The notes beneath the pieces are model-generated. The model did no database searches and was not told the DNA's origin. It saw only the letters and a program-made list of their open reading frames with translations. The translations under genes and the position numbers were made by a program. 64,000 bases of DNA. Source: Bacteroidota bacterium. Lineage in GTDB: Bacteria > Bacteroidota > Bacteroidia > Chitinophagales > Chitinophagaceae. The stretch covers positions 62,001 to 126,000 of the forward strand of contig CANFOM010000006.1 of the NCBI GenBank assembly GCA_947448725.1. Direction: 5' to 3'. This document shows positions 50,228-60,670 of this stretch, piece after piece. Numbering within the stretch: position 1 is the stretch's first letter; every line of letters begins with the position of its first letter.

Positions 50228-51205
50228 TTATTTATTATTGGCATATACAAAACTTTCCATTACCCGCATGGATTGTAAAGCATCCTCTGCACTACAAGGA
50301 TTTGGTCCTTGTCCCAAAAAATAAGGAACTATTTGGCTAATTAAATTTTGTTGATTGTGCATGGGTGGATCAAAATGAATGATTTTAGTTATGCCATCCT
50401 GCTCAAGGGTAATATCGTGCCCAAATACCGGAAATGAAATTTTTCCGCCGGTTCCTACAATTTCAAATACATCTTTAGCTTCCTCTTCGGCTGCACAAAA
50501 ACACCAATCCCCTTTAAATGGTATATCATGCTCTAAAAGCATGGTGCCTGTAACGGTATCTTCTGCTTCGTACAAACCAGCTTGATTGCTTGCCTTTCCT
50601 TGATAGGAAATGGCGCTGCCAAAAAAATAAAAAACTAAGTCCAATTGATGTGGCGCTAAATCATAAAAATAGCCAGCCCCCGCAACCTTAGGATCTATTC
50701 TCCAATTTTCATTTGGATTTAAATTGCCTCCTGCTTGTTTTAACATTTCAATGCGAACTCCAGTAATTTTTCCTATGGCTTTAGATTCAAGTAATTTTTT
50801 TACTTCTATAAATAAAGGCAATGCGCGACGATAATGCGCTATCACCATTTTAACTCCGCTTTGTTTCGAGAATGCTTCCATGCGCATACATGCAGCAACA
50901 TCCAATGCCATTGGCTTTTCTACATACACTGGCTTCCCTGCTTGCATGGCCGCTATAGCATACGCTTCATGAAATTTTGGTGGTGTAGCAATATAGACAG
51001 CATCTACTGCTGGGTGCTGAATTAATTCATTGGCATCCGTAAAATAATAAGGTACCTGATGTCTGTTTGCATAGTCTTTTACTTTTTGAGCATCTCTTCG
51101 CATCACAGCCACTAGCTTAGATCCTGGAACCTTATTAAAGGCAGGGCCACTTTTTACTTCAGTGACACTGCCGCATCCTATCATCCCCCAACGAATTGTA
51201 TTCAT
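50228..51205 (-). CDS. Gfo/Idh/MocA-family oxidoreductase
   Basis: 325 aa; RWGMIGCGSVTEVKSGPAF; VDAVYIATPPKFH; KPVYVEKPMALD. Confidence 0.93.
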   Translation of the reverse strand: MNTIRWGMIGCGSVTEVKSGPAFNKVPGSKLVAVMRRDAQKVKDYANRHQVPYYFTDANELIQHPAVDAVYIATPPKFHEAYAIAAMQAGKPVYVEKPMALDVAACMRMEAFSKQSGVKMVIAHYRRALPLFIEVKKLLESKAIGKITGVRIEMLKQAGGNLNPNENWRIDPKVAGAGYFYDLAPHQLDLVFYFFGSAISYQGKASNQAGLYEAEDTVTGTMLLEHDIPFKGDWCFCAAEEEAKDVFEIVGTGGKISFPVFGHDITLEQDGITKIIHFDPPMHNQQNLISQIVPYFLGQGPNPCSAEDALQSMRVMESFVYANNK

Positions 51206-51223
51206 TACCTATTTCATAAAAAA

Positions 51224-54200
51224 TTAATTTTCAACCCCTACAAAATTCCAATTGGCTTTTCTACAAGCTTCATTGAAATTTTTTATTTCATTCGCTAACA
51301 AATCTTGTTTTTGCTTTTCCAATAATATCCACTCTGCATGTAGCTCATCATAACGCTTTAATTGTCCTTCTGTTACATAAGGGATACTTGCACTTCCTTC
51401 TATTTCTCCTTTTAAGAATATAAAATTAGCGCTTAACTTATTGATAAAATTAATCACATCATCATTGCTTTGCGACTTGGGTTGAATTAAATTATCTTCC
51501 CAAGCTTTGATGATTTTATTAATTTCTTTAGCTTTTGCCGATAAGGAATCTAGCGCTTTATTTCCCTCTGCTCTTTTCGTAAATTGATTCAATTGATCCT
51601 GCACTTTACGCATTTGAACCACCGATACATGAATAGCTGAAACATCGTCTGATGCTAATTTTGATAAATGATCTTGTGCTTCAAATTCTGCCGCAGTGGC
51701 ATTAAATCTAGGATCGGCCAATACTTTGAATTTAGTAGTTTGTTCCTCTTCATTTATTTTTAGTCGAATGGTGTATTCGCCTGGAACTACTTTTCTTCCC
51801 GCATTACTTCCCTCTATGTATACGTTTTCTATAGAAGGTAAATTGGAATGGCGTAAATCCCATACAAATCTATTTAAACCATTTCTAAGTTCTACTTTTG
51901 GATCTCCGTCTTTGCTATTATTACTGGTTACTAAAGTTGGTTTTTCATTGTAAAAACTACGAATAACATTATTAGCTGCATCTACTATTTCAATGGTTAA
52001 TTTTTTAACTGAGTCTTTGTTTTGAATGTGATAATAAATAACCGCGCCGCTTGCAGGATTCACCATGGTAGTGTTTATCTTAATAGGATCTTCTTCTTCC
52101 TTAAACTGTCTGTCTAATGGACTTCCCATATTTAATCTGTATACATTGGTTACTGGCAATAAGGTAAATGCATTTTTTAAATTAGCGGCTGCTTTTCTTA
52201 GCGGAGCTAAATCATCTAAAATCCAAAAAGCTCTACCTTGTGTGGATGCCAATAATTTATCATGATGTAACTTTAAATCGGTGATGGCCACAATAGGTAA
52301 ATTTAATTGTACTTGTTTCCAATTAACACCACCATTGTAAGAGATATAAAATCCTGTTTCAGTTCCTGCATACAATAAATCTTTGATGGTATTATCTTCT
52401 CGCACTACTCTTACGAAAGCACCATAAGGAATTCCATCTACCAATTTGGTCCAAGTTTTACCATAATCGGTTGTCTTATACATCAATGGTGTGAAGTCAT
52501 TAAATTTATATTTTGTTACTGCGATATAGGCTGTTCCTTTATCAAATGGAGAAACTTCAATTGAATTCACTAATGCACCTTTCACCCCATCAGGAGTGAT
52601 ATTGGTCCAAGTAACCCCTCCATCTTTAGTGATGTTTACCAATCCATCATCACTTCCTGTATAGATAACGCCCTTCTCCTGTGGAGACTCTATCACATAA
52701 GCGATGGTGCAATAATTTTCTCCGCCTGCGCCTTCATTGGTATAAGGTGTTCCGCTCATACCCATTTTGGAAGTATCATGTGTAGTTAAATCTGGAGAAA
52801 TTGCTTTCCAAGATTTACCCATATCAGTTGTTTTGAATAAAATATTTCCTGCATGGTAATAAGCATCTTCATGCATGGATCTAACAATGGGTGCATTCCA
52901 ATTAAAACGATACTTCATGTCCTTGGGTTGCAAGGATTGATATTGTATGGGTGCTACCATCACACTTACTTCTTCATTTGTTTTGGTATCTAATACGCCA
53001 ATAGTCCCTTGATAAGATCCACCTAAAACATATCTTGGATTGTTGGGATCAAAGGCTATAAAAGCAGATTCACCTCCTGCACTTGCACTCCAATCACGAT
53101 CGGTAATACCCCATGAGGTAGTCTGGCTGGCAATTTTTACGCTACTATTGTCTTGTTGTCCACCATAAATATTAAATGGAAATAAATTGTCTGCGTTGAC
53201 TCTGTAAAATTGAGCGGTAGGTTGATTGTTTTGAGTACTCCATGTTTCCCCGCCATTAAAAGAAATTGCAGCCCCACCGTCATTGGAAACAATCATATTT
53301 TTATTATTCTTTGGATTGATCCACAATTGATGATAGTCGCCATGAGGTGCTCTAAAACTTTGCCAAGTCTTTCCACCATCTGTACTTTTCACAGCAGGAG
53401 AACTTAAAACATACACTGTATTTTCATCCACCGGATCTGCAATAGCTTCAATATAATACCAAGCACGTTGAACCAATCTGTGGTCTTTGCTAATTCTGTT
53501 CCATGATTTTCCTGCATCTTCAGAAACAAATAAACCACCTTGTTCTTTTTCTGAATCACTCTCTACCACTAAATAAATTTTATCTGAATTAGCTTGCGAA
53601 ACAGACACACTCATTTTACCTAATTCCTTAGGCAAGCCGTTTTGAATTTTTTCCCAAGTATCTCCACCATCTGTACTTTTATACAAACCACTTCCCTTAC
53701 CTCCACTTCTAACTTCCCATGGCAAACGACGATAGTCCCACATGGCAGCATATAAAATTCTAGGATTATTCATATCCATACTCAAATCCACACAACCTGA
53801 ATTATCATCCACAAATAAAGTTTTAGTCCAAGTTTTTCCACCATCCACCGATTTGTAAACGCCTCTTTCAGGACTTGCACCATGTATTGCACCTTGTGCA
53901 GCCACATAAACAATATCTGGATTGGTTGGATGTATTCGGATATTGGCTGTCTGTCTGGTTAATTCTAAACCTAAATGTTTCCAAGTTTTTCCTGCATCTG
54001 TACTTTTATAAATACCATCACCATAACTTGAGGTTACTCCTCTTGGAGGATGTTCTCCCATGCCCACATAAACTATATTAGGATCTGATGCAGCAACTGC
54101 AACAGCCCCTACTGATCCAGTTTTAAAATAACCATCAGAAACATTATTCCATGTTTGGCCTGCATCTTCTGTTTTCCAAATTCCACCGCCTGTAGTACCC

Positions 54201-54418
54201 ATATAATAAGTATACATATTTCCAGCAACCCCAATGGAAGTAACGGAACGACCTCCTCTCATGGGTCCCACATTTCTCCATAACAATGGTTTATAGTATT
54301 CGGTTTCATTAACTGTGTTCACTGTGCTTACTGGTTTCGAAGTTTCTTTTTTCTTTTGTGCAAAAACAATGGTAGGCAATAAAAAGAAAAATAAACTGCG
54401 TAAAATGATCTGTTTCAT
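51224..54418 (-). CDS. BNR/sortilin-like beta-propeller protein (WD40/YVTN/BNR-like glycosidase family)
   Basis: 1064 aa; signal peptide; repeated STDGGKTW / SEDAGKSW Asp-box motifs. Confidence 0.9.
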   Translation of the reverse strand: MKQIILRSLFFFLLPTIVFAQKKKETSKPVSTVNTVNETEYYKPLLWRNVGPMRGGRSVTSIGVAGNMYTYYMGTTGGGIWKTEDAGQTWNNVSDGYFKTGSVGAVAVAASDPNIVYVGMGEHPPRGVTSSYGDGIYKSTDAGKTWKHLGLELTRQTANIRIHPTNPDIVYVAAQGAIHGASPERGVYKSVDGGKTWTKTLFVDDNSGCVDLSMDMNNPRILYAAMWDYRRLPWEVRSGGKGSGLYKSTDGGDTWEKIQNGLPKELGKMSVSVSQANSDKIYLVVESDSEKEQGGLFVSEDAGKSWNRISKDHRLVQRAWYYIEAIADPVDENTVYVLSSPAVKSTDGGKTWQSFRAPHGDYHQLWINPKNNKNMIVSNDGGAAISFNGGETWSTQNNQPTAQFYRVNADNLFPFNIYGGQQDNSSVKIASQTTSWGITDRDWSASAGGESAFIAFDPNNPRYVLGGSYQGTIGVLDTKTNEEVSVMVAPIQYQSLQPKDMKYRFNWNAPIVRSMHEDAYYHAGNILFKTTDMGKSWKAISPDLTTHDTSKMGMSGTPYTNEGAGGENYCTIAYVIESPQEKGVIYTGSDDGLVNITKDGGVTWTNITPDGVKGALVNSIEVSPFDKGTAYIAVTKYKFNDFTPLMYKTTDYGKTWTKLVDGIPYGAFVRVVREDNTIKDLLYAGTETGFYISYNGGVNWKQVQLNLPIVAITDLKLHHDKLLASTQGRAFWILDDLAPLRKAAANLKNAFTLLPVTNVYRLNMGSPLDRQFKEEEDPIKINTTMVNPASGAVIYYHIQNKDSVKKLTIEIVDAANNVIRSFYNEKPTLVTSNNSKDGDPKVELRNGLNRFVWDLRHSNLPSIENVYIEGSNAGRKVVPGEYTIRLKINEEEQTTKFKVLADPRFNATAAEFEAQDHLSKLASDDVSAIHVSVVQMRKVQDQLNQFTKRAEGNKALDSLSAKAKEINKIIKAWEDNLIQPKSQSNDDVINFINKLSANFIFLKGEIEGSASIPYVTEGQLKRYDELHAEWILLEKQKQDLLANEIKNFNEACRKANWNFVGVEN

Positions 54419-54470
54419 AATAGCTATTTTAAAAGTTGATATACTGATTGGAAGGATCTAATTTAATACA

Positions 54471-54505
54471 AATAGGCGAACCCGTCAAAGACTAGTTCGC
54501 CTATT
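54471..54505 (-). terminator. Hairpin terminator downstream of DUF3570 gene
   Basis: AATAGGCGAAC / GTTCGCCTATT 11-bp arms; weak T tract on minus strand. Confidence 0.6.
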
Positions 54506-54538
54506 CAATATAAAAACTTATAACTGGCTAGATTCTAC

Positions 54539-55849
54539 TTATTTAAGCGTAAAATGCAATGAAATAACATTGGAATTTAGGTCGGTACTTTGAGCATAAT
54601 GACCATATCTTAACTCTAAAGCAGACAAAAAAGAATTTGAAAACCCTCCAGGAGGTGCCGATCTCAATCCAAGCCCAAAATAATTGCTATTAAAAGCGGC
54701 CGAAGAATAATTACTTGTAAAATATGTATCCGTAACTGTATGCATGCCTAAGGGTGCAAAATACTTGGTTGCTGTTTGAGTATAAAACCTATAAAAAGGA
54801 GAAATAGAGAAAAAAGGCGTAAACTTATAAGGTAATTCGATACTAGCCGTATGAGAAACCAATCCCCAATCATCTGTGTAAAAACGATAATAGGTTCTTA
54901 CGATAATATCATCACCAATAAAATAATTAAAACGCGCTCCTATAGGAATTTTTAATCTAGAATGGGGTAGATTTTCAATTTTTTCAGTGCCATTGTTAAA
55001 AAATACTCTATGAAAAGGTAAGCCTAACCAACCATCTTGTTTTACAATATCTAACAACAAAGAAAATTGTGTGCTTTTATTAATTACTTGAGAATAGGTT
55101 AAAGAACCAGTATAAGTATTCCTTGGTGAACTGGGAATAGATGGTGTACTAGCTTCTCCTGAACCATAATATCCACCCCCGCCTGCACTTCCACCTCTAC
55201 TAGCATTTGATTTAATAATGTTTACATCGTAAGGAGTCACACCTGCAGTAGCAGTAGTTGGAATTAATTCTGATGGATAAATTAATTTTACTTGATCAAA
55301 ATAGGCAGACACTTTTCCGCTAAACTCACCGCCTGTTTTATTTTTAAAACCATAATGACCATCTAATGCAAATGAATTGTAATTGTATTCATGGGAATAA
55401 TAAGAACCAAATCCAAATTCCGTTCCTTTGGCTTCATTTTCTGCTGTCCAATTTAAAGAAGGATAAACTCTTGTACCTTCTGGAGAAGAGGCCCCCGTAT
55501 TTGAAATCCATCTTTGAGATGCTGCAGTATGATGGTCTACCCCCAAACCTGCAAGAATAGTATGTTTTATACCAGTTTCACTATAGCCTACTAATTTTAA
55601 TTCCAACATGTTGGCAAAATCGGTTAATTGTTCAGAACCATTTAAAGTTTGAGCGCCCATCACTAAAGTGCCGCCACCAGTTACTGCCGAATGGCTACCG
55701 TTTTGAGAATAGTAACTTGTCACTAAATTAATCTCTTCCAATTTTAATGGCTTCGATTTAAATATTTGAGTATAATGTTCCGTTACCTGAGAAAACCCAT
55801 GTAGAAATAATAAATAAAGACCAATAAGTGTGAGCGATATTTTTTTCAT
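54539..55849 (-). CDS. DUF3570 domain-containing outer membrane protein
   Basis: 436 aa; signal peptide; ends ...ELRYGHYAQSTDLNSNVISLHFTLK; position directly after a DUF4266 gene. Confidence 0.82.
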   Translation of the reverse strand: MKKISLTLIGLYLLFLHGFSQVTEHYTQIFKSKPLKLEEINLVTSYYSQNGSHSAVTGGGTLVMGAQTLNGSEQLTDFANMLELKLVGYSETGIKHTILAGLGVDHHTAASQRWISNTGASSPEGTRVYPSLNWTAENEAKGTEFGFGSYYSHEYNYNSFALDGHYGFKNKTGGEFSGKVSAYFDQVKLIYPSELIPTTATAGVTPYDVNIIKSNASRGGSAGGGGYYGSGEASTPSIPSSPRNTYTGSLTYSQVINKSTQFSLLLDIVKQDGWLGLPFHRVFFNNGTEKIENLPHSRLKIPIGARFNYFIGDDIIVRTYYRFYTDDWGLVSHTASIELPYKFTPFFSISPFYRFYTQTATKYFAPLGMHTVTDTYFTSNYSSAAFNSNYFGLGLRSAPPGGFSNSFLSALELRYGHYAQSTDLNSNVISLHFTLK

Positions 55850-55875
55850 TAAGAACTAAATAATATTAAATAAAA

Positions 55876-56094
55876 TTAATTGCAACCACAACCGCCGCCT
55901 GTTTTTCCACCATTCGCGCCGGATGCTCCTTCTTTATAGGATTGAAAATTAAGTTCGTTCTTTTCAACCTTTCTTGCATTTAATGCCATTTCGGAATCGT
56001 TCAATCTATTTTTTTGATACTCTTTTACTGCTTCACAAGAACTAGCAAAAATTAGCATCAATACTGTTGAAATAAATAACTGCGTTTTTTTCAT
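55876..56094 (-). CDS. DUF4266 domain-containing small lipoprotein
   Basis: 72 aa; lipobox-like FASSC; VKEYQKNRLNDSEMALN; C-terminal EGASGANGGKTGGGCGCN. Confidence 0.87.
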   Translation of the reverse strand: MKKTQLFISTVLMLIFASSCEAVKEYQKNRLNDSEMALNARKVEKNELNFQSYKEGASGANGGKTGGGCGCN

Positions 56095-56119
56095 TTTATT
56101 TTTTTAACTATTTAATTTA

Positions 56120-57055
56120 TTATTTCGTCAACTTAATATTATGAGAAGTATACAATCGATTGTCATCGTCTATAACAATAGCTTCAATGTCTTTTATTTG
56201 ATTGATCATATCTAAACCTGCATTAATACCCATAATCATTACTGGAGTAGCCATCGCATCTGCAATTTCCGCATTGGTAGACACGATGGTAACACTTTTA
56301 ATGCCTTTGACAGGCAAACCGGTTCTAGGATTAATGGTATGTGAATATTTTTCGCCATCAATCATAATAAATTTTTCATAATTGCCCGAAGTAGCAACAG
56401 ACAATTCACTGATGTTCATGTAAGAAAAAATGGCAGAAGACAATTCGGGATGAACAATTCCAATATTCCATTTTTCGCCATTGGCTTGTTTACCCCAGGT
56501 AGTCAGATCACCCGAAGCATTCACCACACCACTTTTAACACCAGCTGCTTGCATGATTCTTTTAGCATTTTCGGCAGCATATCCTTTGCCAATGCCTCCA
56601 AATCCAATGCGCATTCCTTTCTCTTTTAAAAATACTGTCGATTTTTCAGTATCAATAATGATATGTTTATAATTAATCAACCGAACGCTTTTTTTGGCAA
56701 GCTCTTTGCTTGGTAAAGAAGTCATAGTGGTATCAAAATTCCAAAGAGTTTTGTCTACAGACCCATAAGAAAGATCAAATGCCCCTTGAGTAACGGAGGA
56801 GATTTTTAAAGCTCTTTGTATAAGCTCAATTATTTCAGTACTCACTTTCACCGCAGCTATGCCTGCGCTGTTATTAATTAAATTGGTTTCGCTATTTTCT
56901 GAAAACGTAGTAAGTAATTGTTCGATTCTTTGTATTTCTTTTACCCCTTTGTCTATTTGTACATAGGCCCATCCTTCGTCTTCAGCCACCACTGTTATTT
57001 CAAAGTGATTGCCCATCAACTTCATCTCCTTTTTATACATTGACAAATTAGCCAT
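56120..57055 (-). CDS. apbE: FAD:protein FMN transferase (ApbE family)
   Basis: 311 aa; MGNHFEITV, VVNASGDLTTWG, HTINPRTGLPVKGIKSVTIV; no obvious N-terminal signal peptide. Confidence 0.92.
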   Translation of the reverse strand: MANLSMYKKEMKLMGNHFEITVVAEDEGWAYVQIDKGVKEIQRIEQLLTTFSENSETNLINNSAGIAAVKVSTEIIELIQRALKISSVTQGAFDLSYGSVDKTLWNFDTTMTSLPSKELAKKSVRLINYKHIIIDTEKSTVFLKEKGMRIGFGGIGKGYAAENAKRIMQAAGVKSGVVNASGDLTTWGKQANGEKWNIGIVHPELSSAIFSYMNISELSVATSGNYEKFIMIDGEKYSHTINPRTGLPVKGIKSVTIVSTNAEIADAMATPVMIMGINAGLDMINQIKDIEAIVIDDDNRLYTSHNIKLTK

Positions 57056-57057
57056 GC

Positions 57058-57504
57058 TTATTGATTGTCTTGAATGGTTTGTAGTAAATCTTCATTGAAT
57101 GCATCAATGGAAGAAGGAAATCCATCCCAACTTTTTATAACCTTACCTTCGGATGAAACTAATACGGTTAATGGAAAAATACCTTTATTATTAAATTGAT
57201 CCGCCAAGGATTCATTTATTTTTTGCTGTGCTATTGGTAACTGATTTTTTTTCAATCTTGGAAAATCGGCATTCAACAAGACTAGTTTTTCATTGGCCAC
57301 TTTTATAAATACATCTGTTGTAAAAACTTCTTTATGTAACCTAATACAAGGACCACACCAATCTGATCCAGAAAAATTGACTAAAATAAGTTTATGTTCT
57401 TTTAGTGCAGTAGCGGTGGCTTGGGTATAATTATGACTCCAGTCCTGAGCAAATGAAGTAATGGTAATCCACAAGGTTAAAAAAGCAACTAATAAAGTTT
57501 TCAT
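57058..57504 (-). CDS. Secreted thioredoxin-family protein
   Basis: 148 aa; signal peptide; VNFSGSDWCGPCIRLHKEVF. Confidence 0.92.
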   Translation of the reverse strand: MKTLLVAFLTLWITITSFAQDWSHNYTQATATALKEHKLILVNFSGSDWCGPCIRLHKEVFTTDVFIKVANEKLVLLNADFPRLKKNQLPIAQQKINESLADQFNNKGIFPLTVLVSSEGKVIKSWDGFPSSIDAFNEDLLQTIQDNQ

Positions 57505-57728
57505 CGAATAAATTTGAAAGTTAAACTTGCTTCAAATATCGTTTAATTTAAATGTTAAAACATCAATTAGTAATTTATTAACTAATCTATACAATAATTA
57601 AGCCCTTTTTAAGCTTAGTTAATATATTTAATTAATATAATATATTATTTTGACCTTGGTAGGTAAAAAGTATTGATAATAGAGTTCAGTATCTTTAGGT
57701 GGAAATATTCAATCACATACTATAATTT

Positions 57729-58301
57729 ATGGAAACAATAGATATTGCCGGAAGCATTGGTTTAATAGCCATGTTGCTTTTAACTGTAAACATTATCATG
57801 GGTATAGGGATTAGTACTTCCTATAAAAAAACTTCGATTTGGCAAAAATTGCCTCCAAAAGTAAAAGCCATTAAATTAATTGACCTACACAACTACACTG
57901 CCTATATAGCATTGGGCTTGGTCTTGGTCCACTTTCTAATCATTCCATTGGACCCCAGCTCAAAATTTTCCTATACGCATTTAATTCAACCATGGACAGC
58001 CCCTCATCAAGCCTTATTTGTAACGATTGGGGTTATTTCATTTTTAGCTTTATTAGTGGTTATTATTACCACACAGAAAGTCATTAAAAAGAAAATAGGA
58101 ACGCGTACTTGGAAAAATATACATGTCATTTCCTATGGTACAGGGCTTTTATTTATTGTGCATGGACTCGTAATGGATCCCTTATTAAAAGATAGGCCCA
58201 TAGATTTTATCGATCCTGAAAAAATATTAGTTGAAATTTGTGCCCTACTTTTAATAATGGCCTTTGTATATAGATATCAATACAAAAAAAATAGTAAATA
58301 A
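57729..58301 (+). CDS. Ferric reductase-like/cytochrome b-type transmembrane protein
   Basis: 190 aa; several TM helices with paired His (DLHNYTAYIALGLVLVHF; HVISYGTGLLFIVHGLVMD). Confidence 0.72.
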   Translation: METIDIAGSIGLIAMLLLTVNIIMGIGISTSYKKTSIWQKLPPKVKAIKLIDLHNYTAYIALGLVLVHFLIIPLDPSSKFSYTHLIQPWTAPHQALFVTIGVISFLALLVVIITTQKVIKKKIGTRTWKNIHVISYGTGLLFIVHGLVMDPLLKDRPIDFIDPEKILVEICALLLIMAFVYRYQYKKNSK

Positions 58302-58330
58302 AAAAAAGGGCAGTGTAGAAACACCGCCCC
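58300..58330 (-). terminator. Intrinsic terminator of the tRNA-like transcript
   Basis: Minus strand GGGCGGTGT-ttct-ACACTGCCC-TTTTTTTT. Confidence 0.88.
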
Positions 58331-58354
58331 GTATAACGATTGCCTGCATAGGAG

Positions 58355-58425
58355 CTGTCATAGATGGATTTGAACCATCGTTAAGGGTTTTGCTGACCCT
58401 TGCCTCGCCACTCGGCCACATGACA
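58355..58425 (-). tRNA. tRNA-Cys(GCA)-like gene, atypical (A33, G73, no CCA)
   Basis: Minus strand TGTCATG TG GCC GAGTGGCGA GGC A AGGGT CAGCAAA ACCCT TAAC GATGG TTCAAAT CCATC TATGACA G; all four stems pair, variable loop 4 nt. Confidence 0.8.
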
Positions 58426-58459
58426 ATATTTTTATAATAAAGGATGCTTGTTGATAAAA

Positions 58460-58467
58460 CAAAGATA
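58460..58467 (-). promoter_or_regulatory. Putative -7 element of the tRNA-like gene
   Basis: Minus strand TATCTTTG (TAnnTTTG) 35 bp upstream of the tRNA 5' end. Confidence 0.45.
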
Positions 58468-58471
58468 AGGT

Positions 58472-58514
58472 ATTAAAATATAAGTCTACTAATTTTATAG
58501 ACTTATATTTTAAT
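58472..58514. repeat. Perfect 17-bp inverted repeat
   Basis: ATTAAAATATAAGTCTA-ctaatttta-TAGACTTATATTTTAAT. Confidence 0.9.
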
Positions 58515-58575
58515 TAGTTCTTATTAGCACGCTAACTATCTGTATTACAGTCATTTATAAAGATATTGGTTATAA

Positions 58576-59460
58576 GTGATTAAAGGGACTCCATGGCTTC
58601 CTTCCCATTGGATTGTAAAAAAACATGTAGTTTCATTGTGGAATTTAATTTTTATGCTAAGCTTTATCTACTTGAAAAAAATTATTGCAATATTTTTTGT
58701 TTGCTTTTTTACAACAAGCTTAACTGCTCAAATATTAAATACGGATAAAACTGTCGCAATGGATTCTACAAAAAAAATTCAAAGTTTGGTTTCTATATCT
58801 ATTGCAACAGATCAACAAAAAAAGAGTTTAGTAGATTTTTTTTATACTGGTGATTTTACATTTATTAAAAAAAATAATAGCACTACTTTTTATTCTAAAA
58901 TAGATAAAGTAACCAATGGAGGTCAGTCCATCCAAGATATTGGAACTTTTCAATTAAAAAATAATAGTACTTTAAATAAAAAATTGCACCTTGAAAGTTT
59001 TGTTCAATATCAATGGGATGGTGCATTGGGATTAGAATATAGAAACTTAGCTGGATTCAATTTGGTGCATTATTTTAAAAATACACAAACAGAAGATTTC
59101 TTTTGGGGTGCTGGTGTGTTTTTAGAAAATGAAAGATGGAATTGGTCAGCAGTGAATAATACTACCCTTATTGGCGGTACACCAATCAATGTGACCCATC
59201 CTAAATTAAATATTACAGCAAAATATTCGGTAATCAACCCTGTAAATAATTTCGAATTTATTATTCGTGTTTTTAATCAATCTGGTACCTACCAAAATAA
59301 TTTTAGTAATAGAACTTCTGTATTTAATCAAGTGCAATTACCCATAAGTAAAAAATTAATGACTTCGTTTAATTTTGACTTCTTATATGATACTTCGCCC
59401 CTTGTTCCAATAGATCATTTTCATTACAATTATTATCAAACACTTTCTTTTAGTTTTTAA
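58576..59460 (+). CDS. Outer-membrane beta-barrel protein, DUF481-like
   Basis: 294 aa; signal peptide after an internal Met; alternating beta-strand pattern; terminal aromatic (SFSF). Confidence 0.6.
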   Translation: MIKGTPWLPSHWIVKKHVVSLWNLIFMLSFIYLKKIIAIFFVCFFTTSLTAQILNTDKTVAMDSTKKIQSLVSISIATDQQKKSLVDFFYTGDFTFIKKNNSTTFYSKIDKVTNGGQSIQDIGTFQLKNNSTLNKKLHLESFVQYQWDGALGLEYRNLAGFNLVHYFKNTQTEDFFWGAGVFLENERWNWSAVNNTTLIGGTPINVTHPKLNITAKYSVINPVNNFEFIIRVFNQSGTYQNNFSNRTSVFNQVQLPISKKLMTSFNFDFLYDTSPLVPIDHFHYNYYQTLSFSF

Positions 59461-59509
59461 AGTGCTCCTATTTATTGGTAACTTTATAGAAGTCTAAAAA
59501 GACAGCCTT

Positions 59510-60544
59510 ATGGATTTCAACAATTGGCCCAGTTTACTTCTTCTAATTATTTTTTTAATCGCAACCATTTCTATTTGGGTAAGTGGTATTAAACTTACAA
59601 AGGCCATTGATGCAATAACTACGCACTATGGGCTAGGCGAAGCTTTTGGCGGGATGGTATTTTTAGCCATTGTTACCAACTTACCTGAAATTGCTATTAC
59701 TGGAGTGGCTGCTTATCATAGAGATTATGATATTGCCATTAGTAATATTTTAGGAGGCATTGCCATACAAACGGTGGTATTATCCTTGATAGATGTTTTT
59801 GGAGTGGGGAGATCGGCACCATTAACACAAAAAGGACATTCCAAAATTTTAATCTTAGAAGGCGTTGCCTTAATTTTTATTCTTTCAATAGTAATTATAG
59901 CCAAGCAGTTTCCTAGTTCATTTATTTATTATAGAACAACTCCTTTTGAATGGTTAATATTATTCATTTGGTTGGGGACCATTTTTTTAATTTCAAAAAT
60001 GGTTGACCCTAAGAAAAAAGCAAGTCCTGAAAATTTAATGCATCAATTAAAATTTCCAAAATCTACTTTCAAGGGTAGCATTAAGGGTGCCATTATTGTT
60101 CTTGTTGTGGGCGCCATCATTACTTTATTTGCTGGCTGGGCATTAGAAATTACTGGCGAAACCTTAGCCAATCGTTGGGGTATTAGTGGTGTATTATTTG
60201 GAGGAACCATTTTAGCTTTGTGTACTGCCCTTCCTGAAATCTCTACTGGTATTGCCTCTGCAAAAATTCGTGATTACAATATGGCGGTGAGCGACATCTT
60301 TGGTGGAAATGCTTTTTTACCTGTATTGTTTTTAATGGCATCTGCCATTGGAGGAGATGCTATTTTACCCAACCTTAAGCCTTCTGATATCTATTTGACC
60401 GTATTGGGTATAATATTAACTGGCATCTACATGGCCGGTATGGTGATTCATTCAAAAAAGCAAATTTTTAGAATGGGGATTGATTCCTTGATAGTGGTAA
60501 TCGTTTACCTAGTGGGGCTTTGGGGTTTATTGAAGCTGATATAG
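59510..60544 (+). CDS. Sodium/calcium exchanger family (CaCA) protein
   Basis: 344 aa; two alpha-repeats GMVFLAIVTNLPEIAITG...SNILGGIA and GGTILALCTALPEISTGI...SDIFGGNA. Confidence 0.9.
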   Translation: MDFNNWPSLLLLIIFLIATISIWVSGIKLTKAIDAITTHYGLGEAFGGMVFLAIVTNLPEIAITGVAAYHRDYDIAISNILGGIAIQTVVLSLIDVFGVGRSAPLTQKGHSKILILEGVALIFILSIVIIAKQFPSSFIYYRTTPFEWLILFIWLGTIFLISKMVDPKKKASPENLMHQLKFPKSTFKGSIKGAIIVLVVGAIITLFAGWALEITGETLANRWGISGVLFGGTILALCTALPEISTGIASAKIRDYNMAVSDIFGGNAFLPVLFLMASAIGGDAILPNLKPSDIYLTVLGIILTGIYMAGMVIHSKKQIFRMGIDSLIVVIVYLVGLWGLLKLI

Positions 60545-60670
60545 CTTAAACCTTTTTTTCAATGGTATGTCCTATACTATTGAGTAACCCTATTATCTAA
60601 AAATTACCTTTTATATAAATCATCACCAAAGTAGACTCAATTAATTACTTTTACAATTCAAATTAATAAA

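Noticed and set aside
57590-57660. Very AT-rich stretch with TTAATATATTTAATTAATATAATATATTA
   Set aside because: Explained as promoter-region AT-richness between divergent genes; no clear repeat unit or origin-like features.
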